This document shows, piece after piece, positions 41,966 through 55,800 of a stretch of 64,000 bases of DNA. Within the stretch, counting starts at the first letter, position 1. The number at the start of each line of letters is the position of its first letter. The notes beneath the pieces are model-generated. The model saw only the letters and a list, made by a program, of their open reading frames with translations. It had not been told where the DNA came from and searched no databases. This DNA is from Rhopalosiphum padi (lineage: Eukaryota; Arthropoda; Insecta; Hemiptera; Aphididae): NCBI RefSeq assembly GCF_020882245.1, contig NC_083598.1:14067178-14131177 (forward strand). Reading direction: 5' to 3'. The position numbers and the translations under genes are program-made.

Positions 41966-43670
41966 TTTTTTACTTGAACATATATTTTATACGTTTCATA
42001 CATCCTCTGTTTATTAGTTCATTTTGACTTTAAACTTGTGTTAAAACTTAAAGCACTATGTCTAAACGGCTTATTTTCCCTTTTGTTAGAATATATTTAA
42101 GCAATAAAGACAAATACGCACAATACAATTAAAAATAATAATATATCAACATAATATAGACATATACGTATAGTGTTGTTATTGAAATTTAAGAGAACAA
42201 ATAAACAATAATACCTACAACGTAGGTCAAACAATTTAATTCAATTTAAATTTATTTTTTTTAACATTAACACACTAAAAAAAATGTATAGGAATACAAC
42301 GAACTATACTAAATATTAACTTTTATATTCGTCACTTCGTCAGAAATCTATATTTTTAATATTATCTTTACCTAGAATTTAAAGAAAAATGTATAAATAT
42401 TAATTACGGTTTGTTTATAATACTATAATAAGAATATAAAACAAACAAATAATATTATGAAAGATAAAATGCTCAATCACTCCTTCGATAAAAAAATTAT
42501 ACATTTTTGTATTCTTTAAGTAATATTAAGTTCAACATTTAGAAAATGTGACCTTCCTCTGAATTATCTTGACCATTTAAAACTGTTTTAAAGAATGATA
42601 GCTTTGTGCTTTTGGGCTATGCATCTCGGGACATTTGGTTGTCTGCCTTTTTGTGGTCCTAAGTCCACTTTTCTTAAATTCCGTTTGCCTGTCTAAATCA
42701 CCCCAACACGATTACGCTTGTTTTATGTTTTTAGTTTTTACCCAAAAGAAACATAAGACGATTGTGCTCTACGAAATAAAGGTTTGCCCTTTTAACAATT
42801 TTCCTTTCCAATTTTACAGGCTTAGAACTGACATTAAAAATAAATTTTTCGACTTGTTAAAAATTGTTTCATATTAAGACATTATAACACACAATTCTGC
42901 GTTTTTTCCACATAAAAGTTAAAACGAGCGTAATTATGCTACGACCATCTAAATAATCATATTGAAATACTTAGCAATGAACTCCATTTCCTGTCTTTAA
43001 TATTGCGTAGATTTTGCATATTGACATATTATTATTATTATTATTTAGTAACAACATAAATTCTTTTCTCTTTAGATTTGATGTATTTTAGACAAAGGTT
43101 AAACGAACTATACATATTATATACATCTACTTGTTATAAACTATTGAAGTCAAAATATAATCAGAAGAATTAAAATTAAAACATTTGCAAAGAATAAATG
43201 AGCGTATGTAATTTGCGCCAAAAACAATCTAAAAAAAATAATATTTATGTAATTCGCGCCACATCTGAAAATTATTTTTGGTAATTTGCGCCAATTTTTT
43301 TAGGTTGTGATTTACGCCACATAAAACTAAATAAAAGGACTTTATGTAATCAGTACCATCGTGTGCTTTTTTTTTTTACAGAATAACATTAATCAAGTTT
43401 ATTTTAATAGTTATACATTTCTAGAAAATTATTGAAAGTAATTAAAAATAAAAGTAAAATTCTAAAGTATAATGTTAATGTTTTTTTTTGTAAAAAATTT
43501 ATATTACAATTATAAATAAATGTATATAAGTCTACTTATTTCCTACCATTGAAGTTAAATTGCAGATTACATATTCCATTTCGTTTTCTGTCGTGTCACA
43601 AATTACCAAAATTAATTTTTAGTCGTGGGGCAAAATACATGTAATATTTTTATATTTTGGCGCAAATTAC
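41966..43670. repeat. Long direct repeat, copy 1
   Basis: Aligns over nearly its whole length with 62315-64000 in the same orientation (for example CGTTTCATACATCCTCTG, and the block from CAATTCTGCGTTTTTTCCAC to TCTAAAGTATAATG). It lacks about 150 bases present in copy 2 (63105-63257) and has about 120 that copy 2 lacks. No coding frame is conserved between the copies. It sits immediately 3' of the bicycle-like gene. Confidence 0.9.
43208..43670. repeat. Palindromic GTAATTTGCGCC unit inside copy 1
   Basis: GTAATTTGCGCCAAAA at 43208 is inverted as TTTTGGCGCAAATTAC at 43655-43670, giving a 463-bp element-like unit. Variants of GTAATTTGCGCC also recur in direct orientation at 43249, 43281 and 43307. 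Copy 2 has the same four at 63691, 63732, 63764 and 63791. A MITE or the sub-terminal repeats of a larger transposon would fit; no clear target-site duplication is seen. Confidence 0.6.
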
Positions 43671-43771
43671 AGGTAATAAAATTTACACAAAATACCATCT
43701 CCCAAATAACTTATTCGACACCCTCGGGAGCCCATAAGTATATTCCAAAATTATTTATAATATATTTTTAG

Positions 43772-43836
43772 TCAATACAAACAATAATTATTATACATAC
43801 ACCATTCCTTTGTGCCCGCTGGTAATTTGTCTACCA
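43772..43836 (-). CDS. Bicycle-like gene terminal exon (65 nt coding)
   Basis: Acceptor TTTTACTTTTTAG. It reads in phase 1 through LPAGTKEWCMYNNYC and ends LY-TGA. It carries two Cys around Tyr. The long repeat (copy 1) begins about 100 bases downstream. Confidence 0.78.
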
Positions 43837-46800
43837 CTAAAAAGTAAAAAAAATTAATTTATACATATTTTGGAATTGATTATCTCTTAATGAATAATGA
43901 TTATACCTTATACTCAAATTATGTTTTTCTTTGTCACAAATTAGTTGTATTAAAATGTTTAACCTATATTTAAAAATACAAGGAAACAGCCCACTTTTAT
44001 AATAAATGTGAACATGTAAGCCTAGATTTGAAATTAGAAAGTCACTTCTACTTCCATAAAATTAAAATCACAAAAAGTGACCAGAAATAAGTATTTCCAG
44101 CCATATGCTAGTGATCATTAAATTTTAGTAAAATAATGTATAGTTTTTAAATTCGTGCGACAATCTTTCCCTGGTAGATGATGTATCTACTAATATCATA
44201 AGACATAGACCATTGATGAAAATTGAGATATTCTACATTTTCATGTCCAGAATTTTGATTATAATGGACTGTATCGTATCTACTCTGAATGTTTGATCCA
44301 GTCTACATGTCTTTAAAATAATATAAAATTTTGTTGTTGATGCGGGGATACACATAGTGATAACTGACTTTCTAGTTCTACAATCTACATGAAATATATT
44401 AGCTCTTTGTCAGTGCTCATAAAAATAGTGAGCGAACTTCATGATAAAGAAGATATTTTATTCTATATGTAAGCATAATAACGTTTCTATAATACAAAAA
44501 CATACCAAATTTAATGTTCTCCGAAAGATAATTTTTATAGTTTGGTACATAATCTAAAAAAAGATTTGTATACACAATATAATATTTCCAGACTCAGTCT
44601 AACTATAAATATTAGAGATAATAACTAAAAATATTTATTATACAATAATACAACCATTTTAACATTATTATATTTATAATTTTAATTTTAATTGATACAA
44701 GATGATTAGAATATTTATATTTTATTTTAATATTATTGTTGACACACGAATTGTTTACGTGGTTTATTAGCCTCTTAAAAATGTACAAATTGATATAAAC
44801 ACTGTAAATAATATATATTAATTTGAATTGTGTACAGCATTATTTTTTCAAAATTAACACCAATTAGTCACTGTCTTTTTGGGAATGTTTAGATGATTGT
44901 AATTTGTAAGATTCCGGTTTCGGTATTTAATAAGTAATGAATCATCATACTTACAGAGTTTTTTGTTTGCGGTGTTATAATTGTCAGATCCTAATTCCTC
45001 TGAAAAAAAATAATTATATACAACTGTCAATGCCTGAAATTGAATTAATATCTCAATGTATATGAAAGGAGGTTGAAAACATATTGACTATCTACCAAGT
45101 ATATTGGATATATATATTTAAAGATTTTTGGTAATCGTAACAGCTATTTATTATTCAACTGGAGAGGTATAACCATAGCCGGTAGTACGTTGGGTTATAA
45201 ACATGAAATTACATTTGAATAGTGATACATACTATTAAATCCATTTATGTATAGCACAGCTGTTCAGTTTAAAAAAAAATATATATATATAATATAAATT
45301 TATATTATTTCAATACTATATGAGTGAATAAAAAATCAATTTTGAACAAAATTTATCCTGTAGGTAATATATGGTAGATGGGAATATATTTAAATACGGT
45401 TTAATATACTACAGTAGGTCATGAAATTCCAATTAAATTGTAAACAATTCTTATAGATTACTTTACAAAAATGCGTATTAAAATAATATGTTGATATGCT
45501 ATGCAGATAATTATTATTAGGGTGTTATGCTTACCAATACAAACTAAAATTTAAAAATAAGTGTTTATGAAACAAAATATTATCATTAAATTAATATTTT
45601 AAATCATTATAATAAGTCTGTTTTAATGACATTTAATCTATTTACACTAAGTGCAATTGAAAGATTATATATGATTACTATGTTATTTTTAAATCAATTA
45701 TTTTCTAGTTCAATTTATGCACTCAGATTGTTGTCCCGAGTAGGATTTAAAATTTTGGAAATAACCCGATCACAAGAACAAGTCTTACTACATAGTTAAT
45801 GTGTAATTATTTAAAATAGTCTATAAAGGAGTAATGAGCCTTAGTTATATTTTTTTTGTATATATTATGATAATTAGAAAACTATATTATTATTCTATAA
45901 TTTTTATTGTGAATAAGTGTTAGTCATGTTTATTGTTTATTATATTGTTTAAATTTAAAAGGTCAATGGTGTTTTTATCTACAAACAAAACAAAATAGGC
46001 ATGATACATTTTTGTACACACCATTATGAATTCAGGACCACAGTATACTGTAGATGAAGTCGATATTCTATCAGTTTTAAATTTGGAAGCCGCTCATAAT
46101 AAATTTAGCTCGCTCATTTAAATTTAAGGTGGATTAAATTCCATTGTTTTAAGCATACGAAAAAAATGACACCTTCAGTGCAACAATTTACAATTTTTTG
46201 AAATGTACTTATGTTATTTTTGTCAATAGATATATGAAGATTTGTAAAACATTATATTTTTTAACTAATATAATAATATATAATATGAACAATAATTATT
46301 TATTATTTATTATTTTATTATTTATTTTTTTATTTATTATTATTATTATTATTATTTATTATTTAACAATATTTATTTTCAAATGTATAAACAAAATAAA
46401 ATCTATTATACTGACTTTTAATAAATCTAGTTTCAGTTGTAGTTTTATCTGAATTTACTAAATCTGGATAAGAATTTATGACAGTTATTAATAATTTATT
46501 AAATTAAAACATTAATAGATAGATATATAAGGTATCGATACTAACTCGTAAATGTCTACATTTATTATTTATGATAATAAAGCATATTTTAATATTTTAT
46601 ACATTTTACTATACATTTTCAATTAATATGGTACATGTAAATTTAAAAAAATATATTAATTATAATAATATAATTTTCAAAATGCTTTGACTTTTTTGAG
46701 CCATTTGTAGACATTTTACTTTTGTATTTATATTTTGAAATGTTGATAAAAATATATTTGCTGAATAAAAATATTTAAAAATGTATAACAAGGTTCTTCA

Positions 46801-49800
46801 AAGGTTGTTCATTTATAAATTCAAAAATATTGAAAACAATGTACAATGTTATATTTTTTAGGTCAAATTTAACACAATTATCATAGCGACCCATTCGGTA
46901 ACTATTGTACAGCAGAGTGCGGACTAGTATCCACTTGCCCACCTTTTTAAACATTTAATGGTGTATTTCAATAAAAGGTAGCAAAATAATAATAGGAATA
47001 TCAGATACATAGATAATATGTATGTAGGTATAAAACATTTAGTTAATTCGTTAATTTATTACTTACCTTCGAAATGAGTTTTGCATAGTTTTATAAAAGT
47101 AGTATCTTTCACTAAAAATATATTTGTACAAAGTTAATATTATGTAATTTTTTGTTTCTAATCACATATCTATTTAATTTAATATATCAATATATTTCTG
47201 GTTTAATACATTATTTATAAACTAAAAAATTATTAGATGAACATTAGACGAACTCTGCTATTTTACTGTATCTTACTTGCGTTAGATTTACACCAATTTT
47301 CTGTATTTTGTATTTTCTTTATTTCTATATAAATTAACAAACATTATTCGAAGATTATTCGTGTGAATGACACGAATCCATAAATTATATTCCCCTTAAG
47401 TTGGTTATTTTAATAACTACATTTGGCCACCTGAACAGTTAATTGCAATTATTTGAATGATATTGAAAATACATATTATTAAATAAAGTTTGGAATTGGG
47501 ATAATTTAAATTGTTAAAATTAATGAATAAATCTAATCGATTTGCTTATTAAATATATACGTAAGTTGGTGTTTTAAATTTAAAATGTATTATTGATATT
47601 ATTTATCATTATTGAAAAATAAATACATATTGTAGCTGACTCTCAATAGACCTAAATGAAAAATGACTAGCTAATGGAAAGATTGACAAACTATTATCCT
47701 ATATATACGACATATATTAAACTAAATGAAATAATATATTTTGTAGTGAGAAAGTTGCATTTGACTTAATACGAGTATATTTGTTAAAATTGAATATAAA
47801 ATGCATCCCATAGTGGGCACAATATAATTGTAATTATGTAATAGTATACGTAATTAAACTTATATATATAGGCTACTGAGTAGTAGAACTTCCAATAAAA
47901 CCACTCATAAAAAAAAAACTTGGTGGGATAGTTTTTACAGCTTAGTCACATAAAATAGTTTTCTAGAAAAAAAATGTGCAGATTTAGTATTGTCTGATCG
48001 ATATAATCGTGATCTACCGGACAAAGATCAACAAAATATTTAATTATATTGACGATGATTTTAATGTTTTGTTTATATTATAATATGGTTAAAGAATATA
48101 AGGAATATTTTTCCATAATAAATATAATACATATCTATGATTGATATAGTGACAGTAAAACTAAAATATGTTTGAGATCAAATTTTCCACAAAAACGATT
48201 TAATAGGAGAAATATCTCCTAATATTTTATTTTATTATTACCTTCAGAACAGATATAATAAATCATATATGCATACATATTGTATATGATCTTTGACACA
48301 CACAAATGATGAAGAGATTAATATCTTTGAAAAAAAAAATAGATTTAATAATTTTGGTGACCGTCATCTTATACAATGTTGAAAAGTGAAAATGTTCTGT
48401 TATAATAAAATAGGGCCATACATTGATAATGATTAGTTGAGTGTCTAAGAATTAATATAAATTATAATACAAACCGTTTGAATCTTTTGAATCATAATTC
48501 TTTAGGTATTTTCTATACAATTTGTTGTAATCTAAAAACAAAATCTTGAATTATTATTATTAGACGTGTATAATAACTATTTATAACTTGAGATGTTAAA
48601 ATTATGAATAGTATAAACATTAAACGATGTTTAAATGTAATATAATATATTTTCTATATATATTTTTTTTTTATTGATCTCAAAATACATTTTCGGCTTG
48701 GCCATTAGTATATAATATGTATACTTGTGTTATTTATATTGGGTTTTTTTTTATTAAATAAATAAACCATTTTATAGTATTAAATTGTACTAATCTGATT
48801 TTTTTGATCATGTTCTTAAATTTAGTAACTATATATCTTACAGTTATGTATTATAGATTCTGAGCAAAGCGATAAATATGTGATTATTTCACAATGATAT
48901 ATGTTTTTCTACTTAGATTTTCAAAAGTAAAATCTTTAAATTGTCTGGCTAAGCTTTGAAAACATAATAGTTAATACTAAATTCCTCATAAGTGAATCAA
49001 AAATTTATTAACGGGTACTTAAAACTTTTACGTTTAATATTATAAACTTTGCTTTACATGTAAAATATTTTTAAATATATAGACTCATTTTATTATTTAA
49101 AGATATTACTTATTTATACCACGAATATTTCGCACACAGGTTTTTGGTAATTTTTTATTAACTCAAAAGTGAATAATAATAATATAACATGACATGAATC
49201 CACAATATAAATATAAATTTATAATAATTAAATACTAATTGACAAGGCCAGGTAATTTTGACCACTCATTATTTAATGTTTTTAAAAATATTTATTTATT
49301 TATCATATTTATTATTTCATGATTTTAAGTAGTTAAAAAATTATATTTCATGCTGTTCGTTATAATTTTCATTTATTAATTACTACGGATTATCAAAAGA
49401 TAAATATATTAAAAACATCCTTTAGCACAGATATATTTGAAGTTTAGTTCAACATTATAATTTATAAATGTCACTACTAGTATAATAGTAATTATTGTAA
49501 CTAAAAAAATGTATTACAATTTTTTAGTCTAATAAATACTTACTGTGTTCTGTATATATGAAAATGTAATTGGTTATACCATGATCAACTATGAAATAAT
49601 AATTTAAAATGTTCAATATTTTAATCTACTTGATAATATACAGAATAGATACATTATGCATCAATTATTTATCACAAATCGAGTCATACATCAGTAATAT
49701 AATTTTACTGTATAAATATATTTATGAATATTTGATTATAGTATAAATAATAATTACTTACAAATAAACCCATTAGCTTTTAACTCAACTGAAAATAAAT

Positions 49801-52800
49801 CGTAATTTTAAAATTACTTTTACTAAAACTTTACCTAAGTTATATATTTTTCTAATAATTAATAAAATATAACTGCAGCCTTTTTAACAAAGAATATAAA
49901 GTAATATTAAGAAACATTTAGATTTTTAAAAAATTTAAGTACTATGTTCGAAGAAATATCACAGTTTGAGAGTAATTAAAAATCTTTTAACATAATCAAT
50001 ACATTTTTCTTATAGAATCTAACATGAAATACATTTTACTGTATTATTGTAAACTGCCAACTGATGATGAAATTATAAAAATAAAAAATTTAATGTGCCC
50101 ATTATTTTTTATATAAGACAATAAATATAAAGAAAAATCGATTCGTAATGTTATTATACACAAGTTATTTTGATTTTAACGTTACCTTCACAATCTAGAA
50201 TATAAATAAACTAATATATTATTTAAGACAAGTAATTATGTAAGCAATCATAAAATGAATAAAAAAAAAAAATCGTTCGTTGTACATTAAAATATTATAC
50301 AATGAAGTTTTATACTTATATTGTAACTAAGATAAATGCAAAACTTAAGTACATAATTATAATACTATAATGTATAAATATTTAATAGTTTGGAAATTAT
50401 TTAATACACAAATCAATACAAAATAAATCAATTTTATAACAAATAAATACTAAATACATGACCCAAGATATTATTTTATTTGTATATATTTTATTTCATT
50501 TGTAAGTTTTGTTAAAATAAATTGAAATATTTAATAGTTAAAAATTTGAATAATATTTGGTTTTTAAAGCTATACCTAAAGTTTTTCCTAACTATTAGGT
50601 TATCTTTTAGTTTTTTATATTATATAAAGAAAATAATTACATTCTGCACTTACTTGATATAATTTTTGTATTGAGTTCTTCGTTCGTAAGATTTTCGTTG
50701 TTTGTTTCACCTATCAATCAATGTTTGTTGCGTATAAAATATAAATTAATAATCCCATTGTGTATTTTAAAATTGTAACAAGATTTCTTAATTAGATTAT
50801 ATGAAACTTATTTTAGAGCAAAAACACATAGTATAAAAATTATTAAATTCAAACTTCTTAAATTAGTTTAGTATAGGTATCTAAAAATTCTAGTAAACGA
50901 CTAAATGTCCAACATAACTTATACTTATACTTTAACATCTTTATTTTTATACTCTTAACATATTAATAAGCAATTTTTTTTTATAAGTTTTTTACGTATA
51001 TTGAAACTAATAAATAATAATTATTATATTTTATATCGTAGATATATTCAGATTATTTTTTATAATTTTTTTGCGATTTACATCAGTCAGTTCAACTACA
51101 TAAAACATAATATATAAAAGTTATTAAAACATTATATATACCAATAATTTAGCTTAAACCATGTAATTTGCTGTTTTTATGTATTAATCTTAATTGTTAG
51201 GTATAATTTAATTAAGATGCATGATCAACGGCATTATATTAGAAAAATAATAATATATTATGTTATTGTTATAACTTATAACTTATAAGTTATAAGCTAT
51301 AACCCTGTAGAGATTACTATTTCGTTAGTTGAGTTATTTTATAAAAACATTACCTATTTAAATTATATATCATAGAATATTAGTGTGACTAACTTGTGTG
51401 GAAGATTATCAATTCGAATAAGTAGTAATTTTACTAAGTACACAATACTTACTTCCTTAGTCCCTATTATTTCACTAATTAATAGTAAAAATAACAAAAT
51501 TTATCCATTACCTAAATGGATATTTACACTTAGAGCTTATGTATTTTAATTTTAGTTCACAATATGGTACATAATTTACTTCAGTCTTAAATTATTACTA
51601 ATATTATTTTTATGAAATTTATCGTTCTAAAATAGTTTCTGGATCTAATTATACCTACTATAAATTTTATAGTGCCGATAGTATCTATAGATTTAATATT
51701 TTATGTTGAAATAATGATAATCTGTTTTATATTTTTATGTACCTGCTTGTTCAGTACACCATTTTTGTGCATTCCATATACTGTCTGGAATTGAAGACAG
51801 ATGCATTCAAATATCATAAATAGTTATAATTACCAGTACCTAGTCAATGGCATTCAACATGCAAATAACAATATTGTGCAGTTTAAAATACCAAATAGGT
51901 TTTTTAGTAGTATCTATTATCATTTTTATTATTATAAATATAATAATATTTCAATTGTAGTCTCTATCCATCCCATCCAGTTGCAGAATAAAATAAATGG
52001 TCTATCTTCATTGATGAATTTTCGTATAAGATGTATAAATAAACTAGCTGACCTGGTAAACATTATTTTGTCATATAAATTAATAGTTAGATTTAAAATG
52101 GATTTATGAAAATATATAAAAAATATAATAGACTATATTTTATATCAGTAAACTACAATATATACTTATATATACTTCTCCGTGATATACTCTTTTGTTT
52201 AAAAAATAAATCAAGAAGATCTAATCAGTAGTTCCAGGTTTTACAGATTATTAAATTATATTATTTGTTAAAACTAGTTTTACTATTTGATACTAATTGT
52301 TTCGTATTATTATATTTTTATTTATTTTTATATTATTGCAGTTGGTTATTTTACTTTTTTTTATTAAACAGTTTAATACTTACGACCATATATATTGTTT
52401 AATATGCAACATTCGAAATGGATCCATATATCTAAAACGAATCGATGAATAATATTATGGTCTTGTACCGAATGAATTGATAGTTAAATTGTTTTTGAGT
52501 GTGTTTATGTATATGCGTGACCTAGTTAATTCCTTAAATTTATATGTTGTACAGGCGATGTAATTTTTAAAATATGCGTGGAATACCATGAGTAACTGGT
52601 ACTCTAAAGGCATTTTTGGTATTTTATATCTTACAAATCGATATAATAATATCGAGTTTTTGGAGAATTCAACATAGTTGAATTAGTACCATACTATTTT
52701 TGCAATTTTTTTTTAATTTTATTTTAATCTACTACTTATCTTATTAATATGATCATAAAAATCTTACCATCATTTTTTTTTAATATTACACCATTTTGTT

Positions 52801-55800
52801 CTATAAGATGAGGTAAACATTATGAAGTGAAGAATAATTATAACTGATATTGATTATTTTACAAACATTAAAAAACAATTATTCAATTTTAAATTAGATT
52901 TTAGTAAACTAACAATATTTAAAATATTTAAAAAAGTCAGTATATTGAGAAGTATTTAAGTAATTTACATAATACACTTATTTTTACTACTTATTACTTA
53001 TTTTGTTGTGAATAAAAAAAAAAATTGTATTTAATTTTGAATCCTAAAATATTTCACTATATCCTATTAAATTCAAATTATCCATACATACACAATTACA
53101 TATTCTGATTATTAAGATTAATTTAATTTACTTATACATCAAGTTTCAATCTATTTACATTATCATACATTAAGTGGTATGGTACTGATTTATATAATAA
53201 TTATAGAAAAAAAAAATTATTTGGGATAAATTGTACAAAACCTAGGTACATAATTAATAATACAACTTAATCGTTTTTTGCAAAAGTAAGTTCAACCTAC
53301 TGTATTATTAATAACAAATATACACAAAGTTCTATCATCTGATTGAGTTTGTAAACTTTTTATAAACTAGAAAATATGGGAAAAATTATCACTGTCATTG
53401 ATTACATTATATGTTTTTGATATATAAAAAAATTATCAAATTTTATTCCAATTTAATTAAGTGAACTAATAACTTTCTAAATTTAACGTAATTAAAACAA
53501 ATTCAGCATAATATGTAGTTAATATACTAAACCTAACCTAAAATAATACATAAATCCATTTATTATTTATTTATTTATAATTTAAAAAACATATTTATCT
53601 TAAAGAATTTAAATATTTCACTATTTTTCTACTTTTTTATTATTATTATTAGATTTAAGTATACAATTTTCATAGCTCAATAATTAAAGTACCTAATACA
53701 ACGTATATGTAGATATATAGAATACATTATTACAATAGTGTTTAAATATTTAATACAAAATAATATTCATATCAAAATGAACATGTGTCGTAATAAGTCA
53801 ATAATGCATATGCGTACGATATTATAATGTCTAAGTGGTACTGGTTTGTTATAGCTCCGCCGCGGTGAGTGAAAACTTTATAGCCCCGCCACTCAGGTTT
53901 GTTATCGCCCCGCTATTCATATATAACAATAAATACATCGTATATAAATATAAAATAATGAGACGGAAAATACGTACCATAACTATTAGGTGCCTATCAT
54001 AGGTGTACATCACAAATAATCAATAATATAAAGCAATGTTTCATAGTTAGTGTGCCAAATAGATCAGAAATTACATTGATACCTATTATTAACCGATATA
54101 TTAGACATGGTTCTATAATTTTTTCTGACAGTTGGAAAGCTTATGCTAATTTGCAGCAACATGGATTTCAACGTAATCAAGTGAATCATAAATATAATTT
54201 CGTGGACCCTAACTCAGGAACCCACACACAAAATGTTGAAAGAATGTGGGGTTCGGCCAAATGGAGCAACAAAAAACGTAGAGGGACGGATAGAAATTTT
54301 TTAGACTCGTACTTGGCAGAATTTATGTGGCGATCAAAACTGAATAATAGTGATCTGTTTGAAACTATTTTAAAAGATATATTGGGAATCACATAAAGCA
54401 TAAACGTTTTTAATTATATCACTGTTTTATATTTATTATTATTCAACTTTTTAATATATTTATATACGATGTATTTATTGTTATATGAATGGCGGGGCGA
54501 TAACAAACATGAGTGGCGGGGCTATAAAGTTTTCACTCGCCGCGGCGGGGCTATAACAAACCAGTACCGTCTAAGGTTAGGCCAGTGGTAGGTTTAGGTA
54601 TTTTCAAGTAGGACCATGGCCCTACCTTGCCCGTCCCTGGGCCGCCACAGTTGATACCATCAGATATATCTAAGATTAGGGTCAAATGGTGCAGATTCCT
54701 TATAATAATCTTGCAAGGTCGAAATGTTGGTTGCATGAAAGTGTGAAAAGAGGCCATTAGGTGTTACGTAATTATATTATAATTTAGATGTCTATAAGAG
54801 TGAACAATCAAATAATAAGATGATGAATTACACAAGAACACGTTAGAGCTGCAGTTGACGGTGCGTTGAATGAATTTGTGAATTGAATTGATAAAATATA
54901 TGGAATGGACTTTTTGTTTTTTAACTTAAATCATTTATCACACGTTAATGAATGAAAATCGTTAAATAGTATAATAATGCATCTAATATACAATGTTTTG
55001 ATCCCATAATTTGAATATTTAATCGAAAACACGGGTAAATTTTCGACGTACCGTACAAATTTGCGTAACGAATAACGTACAGTTTCGCTTGGTGACTGAG
55101 ACTAGTCTCCCGGACTTGGTATAAAAACCACTGTCGTGGCGATTCTCCGCTCCTTAAACTTTGTTTTTACCTCCTCCGATAAAAATTGACACGGTGATTC
55201 AGTCGTTTCATCAATTTTTTCGACCAAATCGAGCACTATATTATCATGATTCATAGTAATTAGTATTACTATCGCGTCGTCCGTCATTATTGCCAAATTA
55301 AAAAATAGCTCAGAACGTATGTTGAGTGTTGATATGTTGTATAATTATGTACATTTATTCGTGTGTACAATATTATTTAAACGTATATGTATAGAGAATA
55401 CAGTTGACGATTTATTATAGCTGAAAATAATTTTTATTTTTCTATGTTATGAATTTTGGGAAAACGCTTTCTCTCCAAAATTTCCCCTGACGCTCCGCCT
55501 CTGGTGATGTCATGATGAATGAAAATAATATATTCGTCGATTTCATTGGAAACGTCACGGGTGTCGAGTTCAATATTTTGTTTTCTCTTCTGACACCAAA
55601 ACCACGAAATAGGTGATTTGGATTTTTTCCCCTTATGAATAAGTGAATTTAATAACCGTTTGGATTTGATGGTTTGCGAAGAGGTTTTATTATTATTAAT
55701 ATTAACATTAAAATTAAAGGCAAGTTCGTCAGAAAAAAATCCATGGACAATTTATTATTTACATCATTAAAAATAGCGATAACGAAACGGACATTTCACC

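Noticed and set aside
46198..46452. 84-codon + strand frame
   Set aside because: It is carried by an (ATT)n microsatellite and A/T-rich flanks, giving runs of Ile, Leu, Phe and Tyr without domain structure.
47285..47308. 24-nt in-phase stretch (NWCKSNA) with a GTAAGA donor
   Set aside because: The acceptor side has no pyrimidine tract and the surroundings look like a dispersed repeat; module A has no counterpart. It remains a possible missed exon.
48836..48853. 18-nt stretch between GCTCAG and GTAAGA
   Set aside because: The GATTCTGAGCAAAGCG flank looks like a common dispersed aphid repeat rather than an exon border.
51463..51473. 11-nt stretch with a consensus donor GTAAGT
   Set aside because: It changes the phase; downstream exons then reach a stop within two or three exons and lose the conserved Cys codons.
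51801..52109. 102-codon + strand frame
   Set aside because: Tyr/Asn/Ile-rich composition typical of translated A/T DNA, antisense to the microexon gene's intron. It contains CTAGCTGACCTGGTAAACAT, which resembles a widespread insect repeat.
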